Below are positions 12,701-24,983 of a DNA stretch of 64,000 nucleotides, one piece after another (position 1 is the stretch's first letter; every line of letters begins with the position of its first letter). The translations under genes and the position numbers were made by a program. The notes beneath the pieces were generated by a model, which was not told the DNA's origin, made no database searches, and worked only from the letters and a program-made list of their open reading frames with translations. The stretch lies in NCBI RefSeq assembly GCF_902635505.1, contig NC_045432.1, positions 72,547,823-72,611,822 on the forward strand. The letters run 5' to 3'. This DNA comes from Sarcophilus harrisii. Lineage: Eukaryota > Chordata > Mammalia > Dasyuromorphia > Dasyuridae.

Positions 12701-13309
12701 CTGGAACGAATGGGAGGTTCGTTGGCTGCAGAGGTGTTCAGAAGAGTAAGATGGATTCCACCAACTTTCCGGACTGTCTTCTTGGTTGTACTGTTCATTG
12801 TAGGACTGTCTGTTGAGAGACTGCTATAAGAGGAGAGGCTGTGGCCCCAAGAGGTCCTTGGCCTTTGTATTTGTTCTAGGTGAAGGGAATGAAGTCTGTG
12901 ACCTTGCAGGTTTTGAAAGGTCTGGAGGGTACCTCCTATCCCAGTGTTCTAAAGTCTGGGTTCCAGAGTCATTGTGGCATCAATAACCTAAGGAGCAAGC
13001 AATGATCCTTGGAGTCCCAGCCTAGTAGTAGCTGAGACAAGGACTCATCCAGCAGAGTTGATACATTTGGAAGGGAACTTGGTGGGACAGATGCTATGTA
13101 GGAATTGTGGTAAGTTGAGCCCATCCCGCTTTCTACCACCCCATTGGAGTGCTAATAACTAGTCCCTAATAGTGGGAAAAGCACAACTGGCAAGGGTTCT
13201 TCCCAGTGACAATAGAGGAAACAAACTATCCCAGTTCCTCAGGGTACCCTAAAACCCTGAAGGAGATGTACCCAGCCTGGCCCTGAGAGAAAGAGCTTAT
13301 GATCACTCT

Positions 13310-13575
13310 GAAACCATCCTTTTCATTATTAATCACAGCACAATAATATTCCATTATATCCATATACCATAATTTATTCAGTCATTTTCCAGTTGATGGG
13401 GCACCCTCTTAATTTCTAGTTCTTTGTCTTACAAAAAGCTGTTGTAAATAATTTTGTAATTATGAATCCTTTCCATCTTTCTTTAATCTCCTTGGGCATA
13501 GAGGCTTAACGGTGATGTTATAGAGTAAAAGGGTATGTACAGTTAAGTAACTTGGAGCAGAATTACAAATTGATT
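13310..13575 (-). mobile_element. L1 ORF2 tail fragment, antisense
   Basis: Reads aatattccattatatccatataccataatttattcagtcattttccagttgatggggcacc, then cttgggcatagagg. This is the reverse complement of the MEYY region of ORF2. Confidence 0.8.
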
Positions 13576-13579
13576 TTTA

Positions 13580-16225
13580 TTTTGTTGTTTTTCTTTTTTT
13601 AATTATTTTTTCCAGTTATCAAGCATTTATTTTTCTCTCTCCTTCCTACTTACTTTCCACTGGGGAAAAATAAGAAAAACAAATACTTTGTAACAAATAT
13701 GCTTAGTTAAGCACGACAGATTCCCATATTGGCCATGTCAAAAAAACGTCTCAGTTCAGATCTTGAATCTGTTGTTGCTCTGTCAAGTTGTCCTGTGACA
13801 ATCATGGCAGCTGAGGGGGGAAGGGGGACCAGTTTCCTATCTTAGTCATTCCTGGTAAGATTCTTCTCAGAATCTCCCTTAATAGGTTGATCCTTCACCT
13901 GGAAAATGGTCATCTACCCAAGAGCGTGTGGCTTCAGAAAGGGCTAAGGGTGTTTGTTACCTGGCAACTCCAGGAGAAATGGCCAGGACAGAACAGAGGT
14001 GCCCAGCATCTGTAGATTTTACCAAGGTCTTTGATACTGTCAGTCATGAGGGTTTATGAAAGATCATGGCAAAATTTGGTTGCCTGGAGCAGTTTATCAG
14101 TATTATACACCAGACCTGTGATCACACACTTAGCCAGATTCTAGATAATGAACGATTTCCCTTAGGCTTTCCCAATCCCCATTGGAGTAAAGCAGGGCTG
14201 TATTCAACATGATGTTTTCAGCAGTGTTGTTAAACAGCAACGGCGTCAAGGTCAGTTACTGCACTGATGGGAAATTATTTAACTTGAAAAGGCTAGAAGC
14301 CAAGACTAAAGCGGAGGGAGAGTTGTGCAGTTTTTTGTTCACAGATGGTTATGCGCTCAGCGCAGCCTCTGAGGCTGAGATGCAACAGAGCGTGCATCTA
14401 TTCTTGGCTGCTTATGCAAATTTTGGCCTGACAATACCAAATAAACTCAGAAGTTCTCCGCCAGCCAGAACTGCACCATCCATATGTGTAACCATGAGTT
14501 GCAGCAAATGGAGAGATTTTGAATGCTATGGATAAGCTCACTTACTTTAGAAGTAGACTTTCTGGGAATGGACACATAAATAATGAGATTGATGCATGTG
14601 TTGCCCTAGCCAGCTTAGTGTTTAGGAGGCTCCGAAGAAAAGTGTGGAAGAGAAGAGGTATTAGACTGCCTATCATACCGAAGATCTACACAACTGTCTT
14701 GCTGATCTCATTGTTATAGGCCTGTGAAAGCAGGACAGTATACCAGCATTGTGCCACAACACTGAATCACTTCCATTTGAATTGTCCTAGGAAGATTCTG
14801 AAGATCCCTTGCCTTCCTAAGACAATCTGTCAGGCATTCAAACTCTACTGCAGAAAACGCAGCTCTGATGGGCTGGCCATATTGTTCAAGTGCCAAATGT
14901 ATGTTTGCCTAAAAGTTGACAGAGAACTCACACAGCAAATGCTCATGCGGAGGTCAGAAGAAACCATTCAAGGACATTCCATGAAGAACTCTGGAGTCGA
15001 TTGAGACATAGGAGACACTGACACATAACCAGCCAGCTATCAAAGAAGGAAGGTGCTATACTCTATGAACAAAGCAGAATGGTAGTAGTTTAAAAAGAAG
15101 TGTGAGATGTACAAATTTGGAATTTCCACTCCAGATGTTCCCGTGGACTCTTTGTACCTGACCCAAATTAGAGCCTTCTGAACTTGTATTGGTCTAATCA
15201 GCCACAGCTGGATACCCTGTATCTCAACCCTGACACGGTAATGGTCACTTTGGTCCTCTTTTAGCATGAAGGACAACAACCATCACTGTCTGGAGCTTTG
15301 TGGCCCACTTTATCACTGGTCCTGTGAAACCATGGTTAATTATTGCATTGATCAGGGTTTCCAACTCTTTTAAAATTGTTCATTTTTACAGTGTTGTTGG
15401 CTATAAATAGATTGTTCTCCCAGTTCTGCTCACTTTACTCTGTATCAGTTCATATGAGTTTTTCCACGACTCTTTGAAATTGCCTCTTCCTTTATTAATA
15501 GTGTCTTATGGTATGCCATAATTCACCCATTCTTCAGTTTATGAGCATCCCCTTAGTTTCTAGTTCTTTGCCATTACCAAAGTGTGCTACTAAAATATTT
15601 TTGTACATGGTGGGACCTTTTCCTCTTTTTTTTATTTCTTTGAATTATATGCCTAATAGCAGTATCATTGAGTGAGAGGGTTTGTGTGCACAGTCTAATA
15701 ACTTTTTTGGGCATAATTTCAAATTATTTCCCAGAATTACTAGATCAGTTCAGAGATCCACCAATAGTGCTTTAACATTATTGTTTTCCCTTAGCCCCTT
15801 TAATATTTGTCTTTTTTGTTTTTGTTACTTTCCTAATCTAATGGGTATGAGGTGAAACCCGAGAGTTGCATATTTTACATTTCTCTATTAGTGATTTGGA
15901 GCATTTTATCAGCTATACATAGTTTAAATGTATTCTTTTAGAAACTACTTGTTCATAGTCTTTGACCATATGTCAGTTGGGGAATGGTTTTTGTTCTTTG
16001 AAACTTAAATCAGTTACTTTTATATCTTGAAAATGAGACCTTCATTGGAGAAATTTATTCTCCTCCTCCCCAGTTAACTGTTTCCCTTCACTCTTAATTT
16101 ATAGAATCAAAACTTTCTGTTTTTTCTTTTGTGGTTCTCTCTACCTCTCTTTTGGTCATGAACCCTATATATTCATAGTTCCATAAGATAATTTATTCCT
16201 TGCTCCTCTTATTTATTATGATTTT
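13580..16225 (-). mobile_element. Old L1 (ORF2 tail plus 3' UTR) split by an R4/RTE-like element
   Basis: The 3' UTR-like left part (13580-13860: gttatcaagcatttattt..., cttgaatctgttgttgctctgtc) and the right part (15296-16225: ctgctcactttactctgtatcag, cataattcacccattcttcag, tttttgggcataatttcaaattatttcccagaattac) are in the order of one antisense L1, with the foreign element between them. That the two parts are one element is inference. Confidence 0.55.
13900..15295 (+). mobile_element. Non-LTR retrotransposon RT fragment (R4/Dong- or RTE-like)
   Basis: The translated pieces follow a well-known animal RT: GFRKG, DFTKVFDT..SHEGL, a GVKQG-like turn, MMFSAVLLNSNG, YCTDGKLFNLKRLEAKTKAE, FLFTDGYALSAASEAEMQQS, ANFGLTIPNKLRS, then FRRLRRKVWKRRGI, NHFHLNCPRKILKI and the 3' UTR ending gaaggacaacaaccatcac. 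The catalytic FADD-type motif reads FTDG, so it is dead, and at least several frame changes split it. The clade name is uncertain. Confidence 0.75.
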
Positions 16226-16234
16226 TTCCTCTAC

Positions 16235-16625
16235 CTTTTTAAAAAATAGTTGTTAAGTTTCAAAATACATACAAAGATAGTTTTCAATATTCACCCTTGC
16301 AAAATCCTGTGTTCCAAGTTTTTCTCCCTCTCTTCCCCCAACCCCCTCCCCCAGACAGCAAGTAATCCAATATGTTAAATGTGCAATTCTTCTATCCATA
16401 TTTCCACATTTATCATGCTGCACAAGAAAAATCAGAAAAAAGGGAAAAAATGAGAAAGAAAGAAAAGCAAACAAACAACAAAAAAAGTGGAAATCCTATA
16501 TTTTCATCCACATTCACTGGTCACGGTCTTCTTTCTGGATGCAGATGGCTGTCTCCATTACAAGTCCATTGGAATTGGCTTGAATCACCTCATTGTTGAA
16601 AAGAGCCAAATCCATATGATGTGAT
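16235..16625 (-). mobile_element. L1 3' UTR fragment, antisense
   Basis: Reads tagttttcaatattcacccttgcaaaatcc, a CCCCAACCCCCTCCCCC block, cagcaagtaatccaatatgttaaat, then catgctgcacaagaaaaatcag. The same old subfamily appears at 24823. Confidence 0.75.
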
Positions 16626-16629
16626 TTTT

Positions 16630-17345
16630 AAAAATATCTAAATCTGAGCTGTCAAACTCTGCACACTTTTTGATCCAGCAGTGTCTCTACTGGGTCTGTA
16701 TCCCAAAAAAAATCATAAAAAAGGGAAAAGGACCCATAGGTACAAAAATATTCATAACAGGTCTTTTTGTGGTGACAAAGAATTGGAAATTGAAGGGATA
16801 CCCATCAATTGGGGAATGGCCGAATAAGTTAAGGTATCTGAATGTAATGGAATACTATTGTGCCATGAGAAATTCTGAACAGGTGGATTTCAGGAAAAAA
16901 AATTGGACTTACATGAACTGATGCTGAGTGAAGTGAGCAGAACTAGGAAAACATTGTACACAGTACCAGCAACACTGTGAGATGATCAGGTTTGATACAC
17001 TTTGCTCTTCTTGGCAATACAGTGATTCAAGACAGTTCAAAAAGACTCTCTATGGAAAATGCTATCCACATAGAGAGAAGGAACTATGGTGTTTGAATAA
17101 ATATCAAAGCATACTATTTACTCTTTGTTTTTCATTTCTCATAGTTTTTTCCTTTTGTTCTGATTCTCCTTTCTTAGCATAACTAATGTGGGAATATGTC
17201 TAATATGTTTGTACATATAATAACCCATATCAGATTGTTTGCTGTCTTGGGGTAGGGGACACAGGGAAGGAGAAAAAATTTGGAACTCAAAATCCTATAG
17301 AAGTGAATGTTGAAAACTATCTTTACATGTAATTGGAAAAAATAA
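16630..17345 (+). mobile_element. L1 ORF2 C-terminus and 3' UTR
   Basis: Sense-strand ORF2 tail: [20 protein letters not shown], then TKIFITGLFVVTKNWKLKGY, PSIGEWPNKLRY, MEYYCAMRNSEQVDF, followed by a 3' UTR ending aactatctttacatgtaattggaaaaaataaaat. It lies head-to-head with the antisense fragment on its left. Confidence 0.88.
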
Positions 17346-18240
17346 AATATTGTCAAGTAGGGATCATGTCTAAATCATGTATCCATTTAGAGCTTCTCTG
17401 GGTATATGCTATGTAGTCTATACCAAAGTTTCTTAAACTGTGGGTTATGACCCCAAATGGGGTCATGTAACTGAATGTGAGAGTCATGAAAGTATGATTT
17501 ATTCTCATTAAATGTGATCCGTATACCTATTTTATATACTCATATATCTGGGGTCACATAAAAATTTTGCAGGTAAAAAGGGATTGTGAGTGGGGAAAGT
17601 TTAAGAACCCCTGGTCTGTGCCAGTTTCTGCCAATTTTTCCAGTGGGTTTTATTGAATAGTGAGTTCCTACCCCAATAGGTGGCACCTTTGGGTTTATCA
17701 AACACTACTGTGCTTTTTACTTCTGAATGTTGTGTACCTGATCTGTTCCATTAATAGACCTCTCTTTCTCTTTTTTTTGTTAATTAGTACCAAATGTTTA
17801 TGATGATTATTGCTTTGTAATCTAGTCTTTTTTTGGCCCTCTTCCATGTCACTTTTTGAGATTCTTGACCTTTTATTTCTCAAATGAATTTCATTATTAT
17901 TTTCCCTAGCTCTATAAAGTAATCTTTTGTTAGTTTATTACGGAGCTAAGTAAGTTAATTTAGGAGTATTGTCCTCCGTATTATATTGGATTCTTCTGTC
18001 CCTGAACAATTAATATTCTAGTTATTTTTCATTTGCATAGGGTGTTTTGTTGGTGTATTCATATAGTTCCTGCATGGATCTTGGTTGGTAGACTTCCAAA
18101 TATTTTATATATTCTGTAGTTGCTTTAAAAGGATTTCTTTTCCTGGTTTTTTTTTTTGGGCAGTATACAGATATGCTAGTGATTTATGTGCATTTGTTTT
18201 ATGTCCCGCTACTCTGTTGACTCCAGATATTTTTTTCTTA
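17346..18240 (-). mobile_element. Old L1 ORF2 fragment, antisense, with MITE insertion
   Basis: Reads catgtatccatttagagc, gccagtttctgccaatttttccagtgggtttt, tgctttgtaatctag, ggtgtattcatatagttcctgc, tgtcccgctactctgttgac. This parallels the antisense of the L1 ORF2 RT-to-C-terminal linker. It is interrupted at 17424-17613. Confidence 0.7.
17424..17613. mobile_element. hAT-like MITE (190 bp)
   Basis: Ends CAAAGTTTCTTAAACT and AGTTTAAGAACCCCTG are imperfect 16-bp inverted repeats. The flanks gtctatac (17416-17423) and gtctgtgc (17614-17621) form an 8-bp target duplication with two mismatches. The inside is noncoding (tggggtcatgtaactgaatgtgagagtcatg). A second copy lies at 56312-56498. 8-bp duplications point to the hAT superfamily. 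Confidence 0.75.
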
Positions 18241-18425
18241 ACACTTAGTAGCTGTATGACCATGGACAAATCACTTAACCCTAATTGCCTTGCCAAAAAA
18301 CCCTCTAAAATATTTAAAATTCCTTAATATTATTTTATCTTCTTCTTGAAGGTGGCCTAGCTGTACCAGATCTAAATATTATTTTAAATATGTATTTTAT
18401 AGTATGACTTTTATATGCCTCAAAG
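18240..18425 (+). repeat. SINE fragment and short L1 ORF2 piece
   Basis: Positions 18240-18320 carry cttagtagctgtatgaccatggacaaatcacttaacccta, a CORE-SINE head. Positions 18340-18420 read GLAVPDLNIILN-like, resembling the L1 ORF2 motif GLAxPDL. Confidence 0.55.
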
Positions 18426-18429
18426 GCAG

Positions 18430-20025
18430 TTGGTGATTTTCATATCACCCGATTCAGAGATTTCTGTTCAAATCCTACAAACTGACTCTTGAGCAATTGA
18501 TCTATCTCATGTTCTTCCATGGCAGATTGACAATTGAAGTCGACCTAAAATGTGGGAGGTCCTATCTGCCACACTTTGGGTTTTGGAAAATCCATTATCC
18601 ACAGGTCATTCTTTAAAGTCAGAATTAGAATTGGTTCATTAGGACCCACAAAGGAAACTTGAAGAGAAGTGGCAAGGTATTCCATTTTAGATAGAGGAAA
18701 GAAGACAGCTCACTCAAATGTTGATTTCTTTCTTCTCTCTGAGCTGTGATTGTCATGTAATTGGAAAAAAAAAAAAAAAAAGAAAAAATTCAACTGAGTA
18801 ACTTCATTGTCCCAAAGGAAGCATCCGGCATTTTGTGGGAGCAATCCGGTCTTGGAGACTATATCATAGATGGATGATATAATAATGAGAGTGGGAGTAA
18901 AAGTCTTGCCTTTCATCTGTCAGCCTCTCCTACCACTTTCACTAAGGGAACCAAAGCAAAGGAGTCTTATGAATGAGTAAAACAAAGGGATAATGATCTG
19001 TTTAGGAAAGGATTTAATGGACAATAAAAATCTCTCCCATAATGATCAATCTCAGGGAGAAAAGTAATTATTTCACTTATTAAATTCTATTGTACTGACA
19101 AAAAAAAGATAAAAGAATATGCTATCTTTCCATTTTAACTAGGCTAAAGAGAATAGATCATATCAACTTGACTTTTCTATTAACAGCTGAGAATTTTTCT
19201 TAAATGGTGCCCATGCATTTCCTCCATCCCACATCTTTCCACAAATCAGTAAACTGAGGTGTGATACCCAGATTACACAGAAAAATTGAGGGTGAAATGG
19301 GCTTAATTAACCCATTACACTCATGTTCATCCAAATGAGAGATACTGGAAGAGGTCTATTATCTTTCTAAATGTGATTAACATAAAGTTCTTCTACCCTC
19401 TCTCATCTTGTCACTCAGTTCCGAATCATAGGATTTAGAGTTGGAAGAAGTTATTTAGTCCAAGAGAAGCAGATTGAGTTGGATTCATCAGAGCATGTCT
19501 GGCATTATTTGCAGGATACCCCCAACCCCCATTTCCACTTTGTTTTTTTTTCTCCCAAAGCTCTAGTAACTGTTCTCTTTCTGTTTGCTAGTGGGTATGA
19601 CCATCCCGCCTCGGCATTCTTTGGGTATAAGGAGTGTCCGAGTGGCTCCAAACTTTGTGTCTTTTAAGGGTGTCACAGACCTGTACCCTCAGTGCCCATG
19701 AGTCTGACAAATTTCAAAATGCTCAGATGGCTGACCACTTCGAGAAGTCTCACTTGACTACACTGTGCCTGGATCTTGGCATTTGTTTGCTGGAAACAAG
19801 GCTTCTGAACTACTCTCTATTTGCAAATCGGGGTCAAGGAAGAAGGGAGATATTCTCAGCAGGGTCTGTTTCACGGGTCTTCTCAGCAAGGTCACGTATG
19901 CCGACACTCCAGAAGGAGGTAGCCTCCCCTAACAGGCCCACATCCTGTAGGCTCTGGACTGCTTTGATCATCCCTCCTTTCACCAGGGAGCCAGTTTAAC
20001 ATGCACAGAGTTCTTATCTTGTTGT
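18430..20025. other. Gene-free stretch, no recognised element
   Basis: Contains a short poly-A/T run at 18763-18781 and chance open frames (the longest, 121 codons at 19634-19999, has no recognisable motif). No SINE or LINE is clearly visible. Confidence 0.45.
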
Positions 20026-20029
20026 TTAG

Positions 20030-20265
20030 TAGTTTTTCAGCCACATCTGATCACCTGTGTGCCCCTTCTGGGATTTTTTGGGCAAAGACATTGGAGTGCT
20101 TTACCATTTCCTTCTCCATTGGATCCTTTTTTTTCAGGATTGGAGGTTAAATGAGTTGCTCAGAGTCACATAGCTAGGAAGTGCCTGAGGTTGGACTTGA
20201 ACTCAGGTCTTCCTAACTCCAGTCCCAGTACTCTATCTACTAAAGCCACTAACTGCCTCTATTTT
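20030..20265 (-). repeat. CORE-SINE, antisense
   Basis: Reads gcaaagacattggagtgctttaccatttccttctcc, cagagtcacatagctaggaagtgcctgagg, gtactctatctactaaagccactaactgcctc. Confidence 0.85.
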
Positions 20266-20724
20266 TCTCATTGACAGTCTTTCCCTCATCCATGTTCTGT
20301 GAAACCACCCAGAGAAGAGCATTGCCGTCCCACTTCCCAGGCGGCCTACCCTGTCCCATCTTGGCTTTCCATACCCTCTGAGGAAGGAAGGTGTGGGATG
20401 CCGACAGCAGCACTCCATCTCCTCTTCTCGGCTTTGGGTTTTTATTGCCACTGTTCTCTCTGAGTCACTGTTTTTCACTCAGGCTACAGCACTTGACTGT
20501 CGGTTTCCCCGACTGTCCTGTGAGCACAGGCATCATTTCTTGCTCATAAAGAACTTTGTTATTTGAGGCCTTCCAGTTCATCTTCCACCAATCCGTCAGT
20601 CTGGTGTTTCCCCAATTTTATATCCAGACTTCAAAATGAACCCTGTCGGGCCCCTGGAGACTCTCTAGACTGACTCTGAGCCATCTGTGATTTCAGCCAT
20701 GTGGGTCTTGCCCCACCGACCCTA

Positions 20725-20830
20725 ATTGCAGGAGTACTGGTTTTGGTGTCAAAGGACTCTGTCTCCATTCCTGGCTCTTCCATTTACTAGCTGTATGACT
20801 CTGGGCAGAATCCTTCCCATGTGTAGGCAG
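20725..20830 (+). repeat. CORE-SINE head fragment
   Basis: Reads ggagtactggttttggtgtcaaaggactctg, then ccatttactagctgtatgactctgggcag, the SINE head and B-box region only. Confidence 0.55.
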
Positions 20831-21399
20831 AGCTGGACCTCGAAAATCCTTCCCAGTTCTGTGAACCCAAGGCCAAGGAACTTGGGAATTCTTCTGTACC
20901 TCAGTAGAAGGTCTCCGAGAGTGCTGTGGTCACAGAAGTCATTGACTTGCCCACAGACCAGCATGGAGTCTCTCCACATTCAACTAGCTTGGTCCTTAGA
21001 TGACATAGTTTGTTTCCGACCTTGGACTGGGAAGTCTGATACAGACCCTGATAGAGCTTGGATTCTGTCAGTGTAGCCTTTTCCATTTTGCCCAAACGAG
21101 GCACAGGAAGAAGGCCTTCTCTTCTCCCGCTTGACTGTTGCATGTAACTTAGAAGCCAAACACCAAATTTAGAAGCAGAGGAATTTTCATGAAGATTATA
21201 TGACTGGATGATTGCTGAGTGTGACTTGGGGCTTCCAAGTTGTACCTATTTTTGCACACTCAGCCTGCAGATTTCACAGACTGGAGGAGCTCGGTTGCCG
21301 CCTCCCTTGTCCTGGACCCCTAAAGGTATACCATTCCCTCCACTTCCAAATACTGCTAATCCTATAAATGTTTATTTCAAGACAACTTGAGGCAAATGA

Positions 21400-21595
21400 G
21401 AGAGAGGCAGGGACCCATTATCTCTGGGCCACCAAGACACCTTTCTGCCTCAGTTTCCTCAGCTGTAAAATGGATATAATGCTCCCCATCTCCCAAGGTT
21501 GTAAGGATCAAATTACATAGTCGTATTGCACTTAGCACAGTGCTGGCATATAGTGGGTACTTAATAAATGCTTGTTTCCTTTCTTCCTCTCCAGG
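21400..21595 (+). repeat. CORE-SINE/MIR
   Basis: Reads ctgcctcagtttcctcagctgtaaaatggatataatg, gcacttagcacagtgctggcatatagtgggtacttaataaatgc. It ends in a C/T-rich tail. Confidence 0.85.
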
Positions 21596-22289
21596 ACAGA
21601 GTAGATCTGTTTTAGAACAGACAGAGTGGGCAGTTTTCCTATGCCAATGAAGAGGCCAGTCAGTGGTTAGAGGATCAGATCTCTGTCTGGAGACAGCAAA
21701 ATCAGTCCATCTTGCTCTCTGGAGATACAGGATTGGTCAGCATTCAGGTAAGACCTATTATGAATTAGGCACCTTCACGTCCACACTTTGACCACTCAGC
21801 TTTAGAGATGTCAGGGATTATCCTTGTCAGAAGGCCTGCTTGCAGGGTCATGGGCTGGGACATTGCTCCGATCTCAGACAATGAACTTTTCTTGGGGAAA
21901 AAAATTTAGGCACCTGTTGCTTTCTAGGCGTAAGGAAAGCCCAGTATGGGAATTTCCTCTACCCAGGCAGGCTGATGAGTTTTCTGTGCCTTATTTTTAG
22001 AAGTAGCTTAATTGGAATAAATGTAAAGCCTGGACTAGATGTGGGATATCTTAGGAAGAGTGAACACCCGATGAGGAAACACCTATCAATGCATATCAGT
22101 CCGTGCTCTTGCAACTTAGAGAAATACCTGTAAAGTCTAGTGGGTTTCAAAAAGGCAACTTCAAAAATGGAAGCTAGCGGAGTTTGTCTGAAAAACATAT
22201 GTAACTCTTAGTGGATCACACACCGTGAGGGTGGTATGATATGGCATCCAGAAAAATTAATGGTATTACCCTGATTCCTTTCCAATACA

Positions 22290-23745
22290 TCCACAACAAT
22301 CTATTCTAGTTACATTCATTTAGTTCCTGGGTATGTCTCCATAGTCTCTATGTTTTATATATTCTGCAGTTTCTTTAAATGGAATTTCTCCTCTCTCTAC
22401 CTACTAGATTTTGTTGGTAATATATAGAAATGTTGATGATTTATGTGGGTTTATGTTAGATCCTGCAACACTTTATTGTTTCAATTGTTTTTAGCCTTCT
22501 GTAGGATTCTTTAGAAGCTATCATGCCATCTTCAGAAAGTGTTTGTTTTGTTCCCTTTTTGCATATGTTTATCTCACTGATTTCTTTTTTTATTGGTACA
22601 GCTAGCATTTATAGAATTATGTATCAGTGATAACAGCTATCCTTGTTTTATCACTGATCTCATAGCAAAGGCCTCCAACCTTTTCCCCCCTACATATATA
22701 ATATTTGTTCCTGATTTTAGAGAGATTCTGCTTTCTGTGAAGGAAAAGTCCATTTATTCTTATGCTTTCTAGTGGGTTTTTTTTAAACAGAAATCAGTGG
22801 TATATTTTGTCAGAAGTGTTTTCAGCATATATTGAGACATTTATATGGTTCTACTATTTATTATTATTAATAGAACCTGTTTTCTTATATTGAATGAACC
22901 TTGCATTCCTTGTCTAAATCCAACCTGTTCATGCTGTATGATCTTTTAAATATGTTGTTGTGGTCTATTTGCTATTATTTTATTTATTATTTTTATGTCA
23001 ATGTTCATCAGGGATGATGGTTGATGATTTTCTTGCTCTGCTTTGTCTCGCCCTGATTTAGCTATTAAAACCAAAGCAAAATCAATAACATCCTAAATCC
23101 TTTGGGAGCTCATTTCCAATTAGTTCAAATTTATTTTTATTTAATAATCTATGGGGTTTTTTGGTTAATCTGGATATTTTGTATTTTTTAAAGTAGTCAC
23201 TATTTCATCTGATTTATCTATTTTGTTATCAGCTAATTGTGCAAAATAGTTTCTTATGTTTCCCTTTATTTCCTTTTCAACCGTTACAGATTTTTCTTTT
23301 TCACTTTTGATATGAAAACGTTTGGTTTTTCTCTCTGAAGACTGTTTATTTTGTTTATTTTTTCCCAAAACCCAAAATAAAACTCAAATTCTTTTTTTTT
23401 ATCAATTCAATCTTTTTTTTTTTGCTTTCAATTTTATTAATTTCTTTCGTTTTTAGAATTCCTACTTTGGTGTTTAGTTGGAGGTTTTTGATTTGTTATT
23501 TTCCTGGGGTTTTTCTTTTCCTTGTATACCCAGTATATTGATTTGTTCTTTCTTTTGTTGATGAAAGCATTTAGACATATAAATTTTCCTCTAAGAACTT
23601 ATTTAATTGCCTTCCATAAATTTTGATATATTATCTCATCGTTGTGATTTTCTTGGATGAAATTTTCTTTTGTTTCTATGTTTTTTTTCTTTGACCTGCC
23701 ATTTTTAAAGGACTTCTTTGACTCATTAGGAACCCCAAATATTTT
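22290..23745 (-). mobile_element. Old L1 ORF2 reverse-transcriptase region, antisense
   Basis: The landmarks run in the same order as antisense mammalian L1: gttctactatttatt...gaatgaaccttgcattccttgtc, tatgtcaatgttcatcagggatgatgg, aatctatggggttttttgg, then cctctaagaacttatttaattgc. Frames are broken throughout. Confidence 0.75.
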
Positions 23746-23749
23746 CTCT

Positions 23750-23960
23750 TTATTGTGGCCTCAAGTTACTATAAATTGGGAAAGGAGAACTATATAAGTC
23801 CCTAGGGGAGGAGTGGCTTACCAGAGAGGGAAAGAAAAGAGTCTTGATTTTTTGTGTGCTCAGATGCAAATCCTTTGCATTTTCTGCTGGGTGAAATAAA
23901 TTTTTCCTACACTTAATGCCTTGTTAGCCTGAGTGCTTCCTTGGACACTGAAGGCTCTCT
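23750..23960 (+). mobile_element. Possible solo LTR of an endogenous retrovirus (fossil)
   Basis: A tataagtccctaggg promoter-like motif, then ggtgaaataaatttttcc (polyadenylation signal) and a GT-rich end, spaced as in the R-U5 part of an LTR. No internal viral gene is recognised next to it and the borders are unclear. It may be coincidence. Confidence 0.3.
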
Positions 23961-24822
23961 ACTATTTCTGTAGGTACATGGGCATAATCCCAAATCTCTT
24001 GTTCTTGAGGGAAACCTAGGTAGGGACACAAGCCAAAAAAAGAGAGAGAGAGAGAGATTTTAATGAGATGTCCCTGAAATATGGTTAAAGTAAACCCAAT
24101 GCTGTGGTTCTGGGAAGTAGCTTCTTATTTCAAAATGCAAGGAGAGAGAGGAGAGAATTGTTCCTGTAGGTCAAGTGGAGAATTTGTGGCTTTGGAGAGC
24201 CTAGAATAAACAAGAGAAATGCTTTAGGGTAGAGACTCTAGGGATGTGATGAACTACCCAGCCTCCCTAAAATTTCTTGACATTCATCTTATCCCCAGCC
24301 CAGCAGGACGGAACTGTGGGCAGCAGGAGTATTCCTAAAATCAACATGCTAACAGCATAATTTAAACCTCCAAAGAAAGTCTCAGAGCAAAGGCCTGCTT
24401 CCTAAGTGAGGACAGTTGAATGCTTGAGTTTTCTCTTAAAGAAAGGGGCTCCCAAGTCTCTGAATAGGAACCTGGGAGGAAGAGTGGATCGCAGATTGGA
24501 GAATGGTGAAATTGATCCACCCCATTCAGTCAAAGCTAGCCATTGGGCCTTCCTCAACTTCTTTGAAATCCATGGGCCTATATGGGAGGGACCCGGCAGC
24601 ACAAAATTGCTAGCAAAAGAGGTAGCGGGGAATGAACAAGGCTGATGAGCTGACACTGGTTCAGGGCAAGAATAAGCCTCTAGATAAAGCCCGAGGAGCC
24701 AAGTGGTAATGAGGATGCAGATGGCTGAGATGCAGACTTCCTTAACCAACTGGAGACCATTTGCATTGGACCCCACTTCATCTGTCAATCCATTAATCGA
24801 CCATGTAGCATCTGTTTATTAA

Positions 24823-24983
24823 TAATAATAACTTTTTATTTTCCAAATACATGAAAAGATAGTTTGCAACATTCACCCTTGCAAAACCTTGTCTTCCCAA
24901 TTTTTCTCCTTCCCTTCTTCACCCCACCCCCGTTAGATAGCAAGTATGTGCCATTCTTCTAAACATATTTCCATTTATCATTC
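24823..24983 (-). mobile_element. L1 3' UTR fragment, antisense, with diverged target duplication
   Basis: Reads atagtttgcaacattcacccttgcaaaacc, a CACCCC block and agatagcaagtatg. It is flanked by agcatctgtttattaa (24807-24822) and agcatccacttattaa (24984-24999), 13 of 16 identical, fitting an old insertion. Confidence 0.65.

Noticed and set aside
14209-15004. Chain of 60-108 codon frames as a host gene
   Set aside because: They are pieces of a dead reverse transcriptase with a recognisable retrotransposon 3' UTR.
19634-19999. 121-codon frame as a gene
   Set aside because: No motif, no splice context and no codon-like features that I can recognise.
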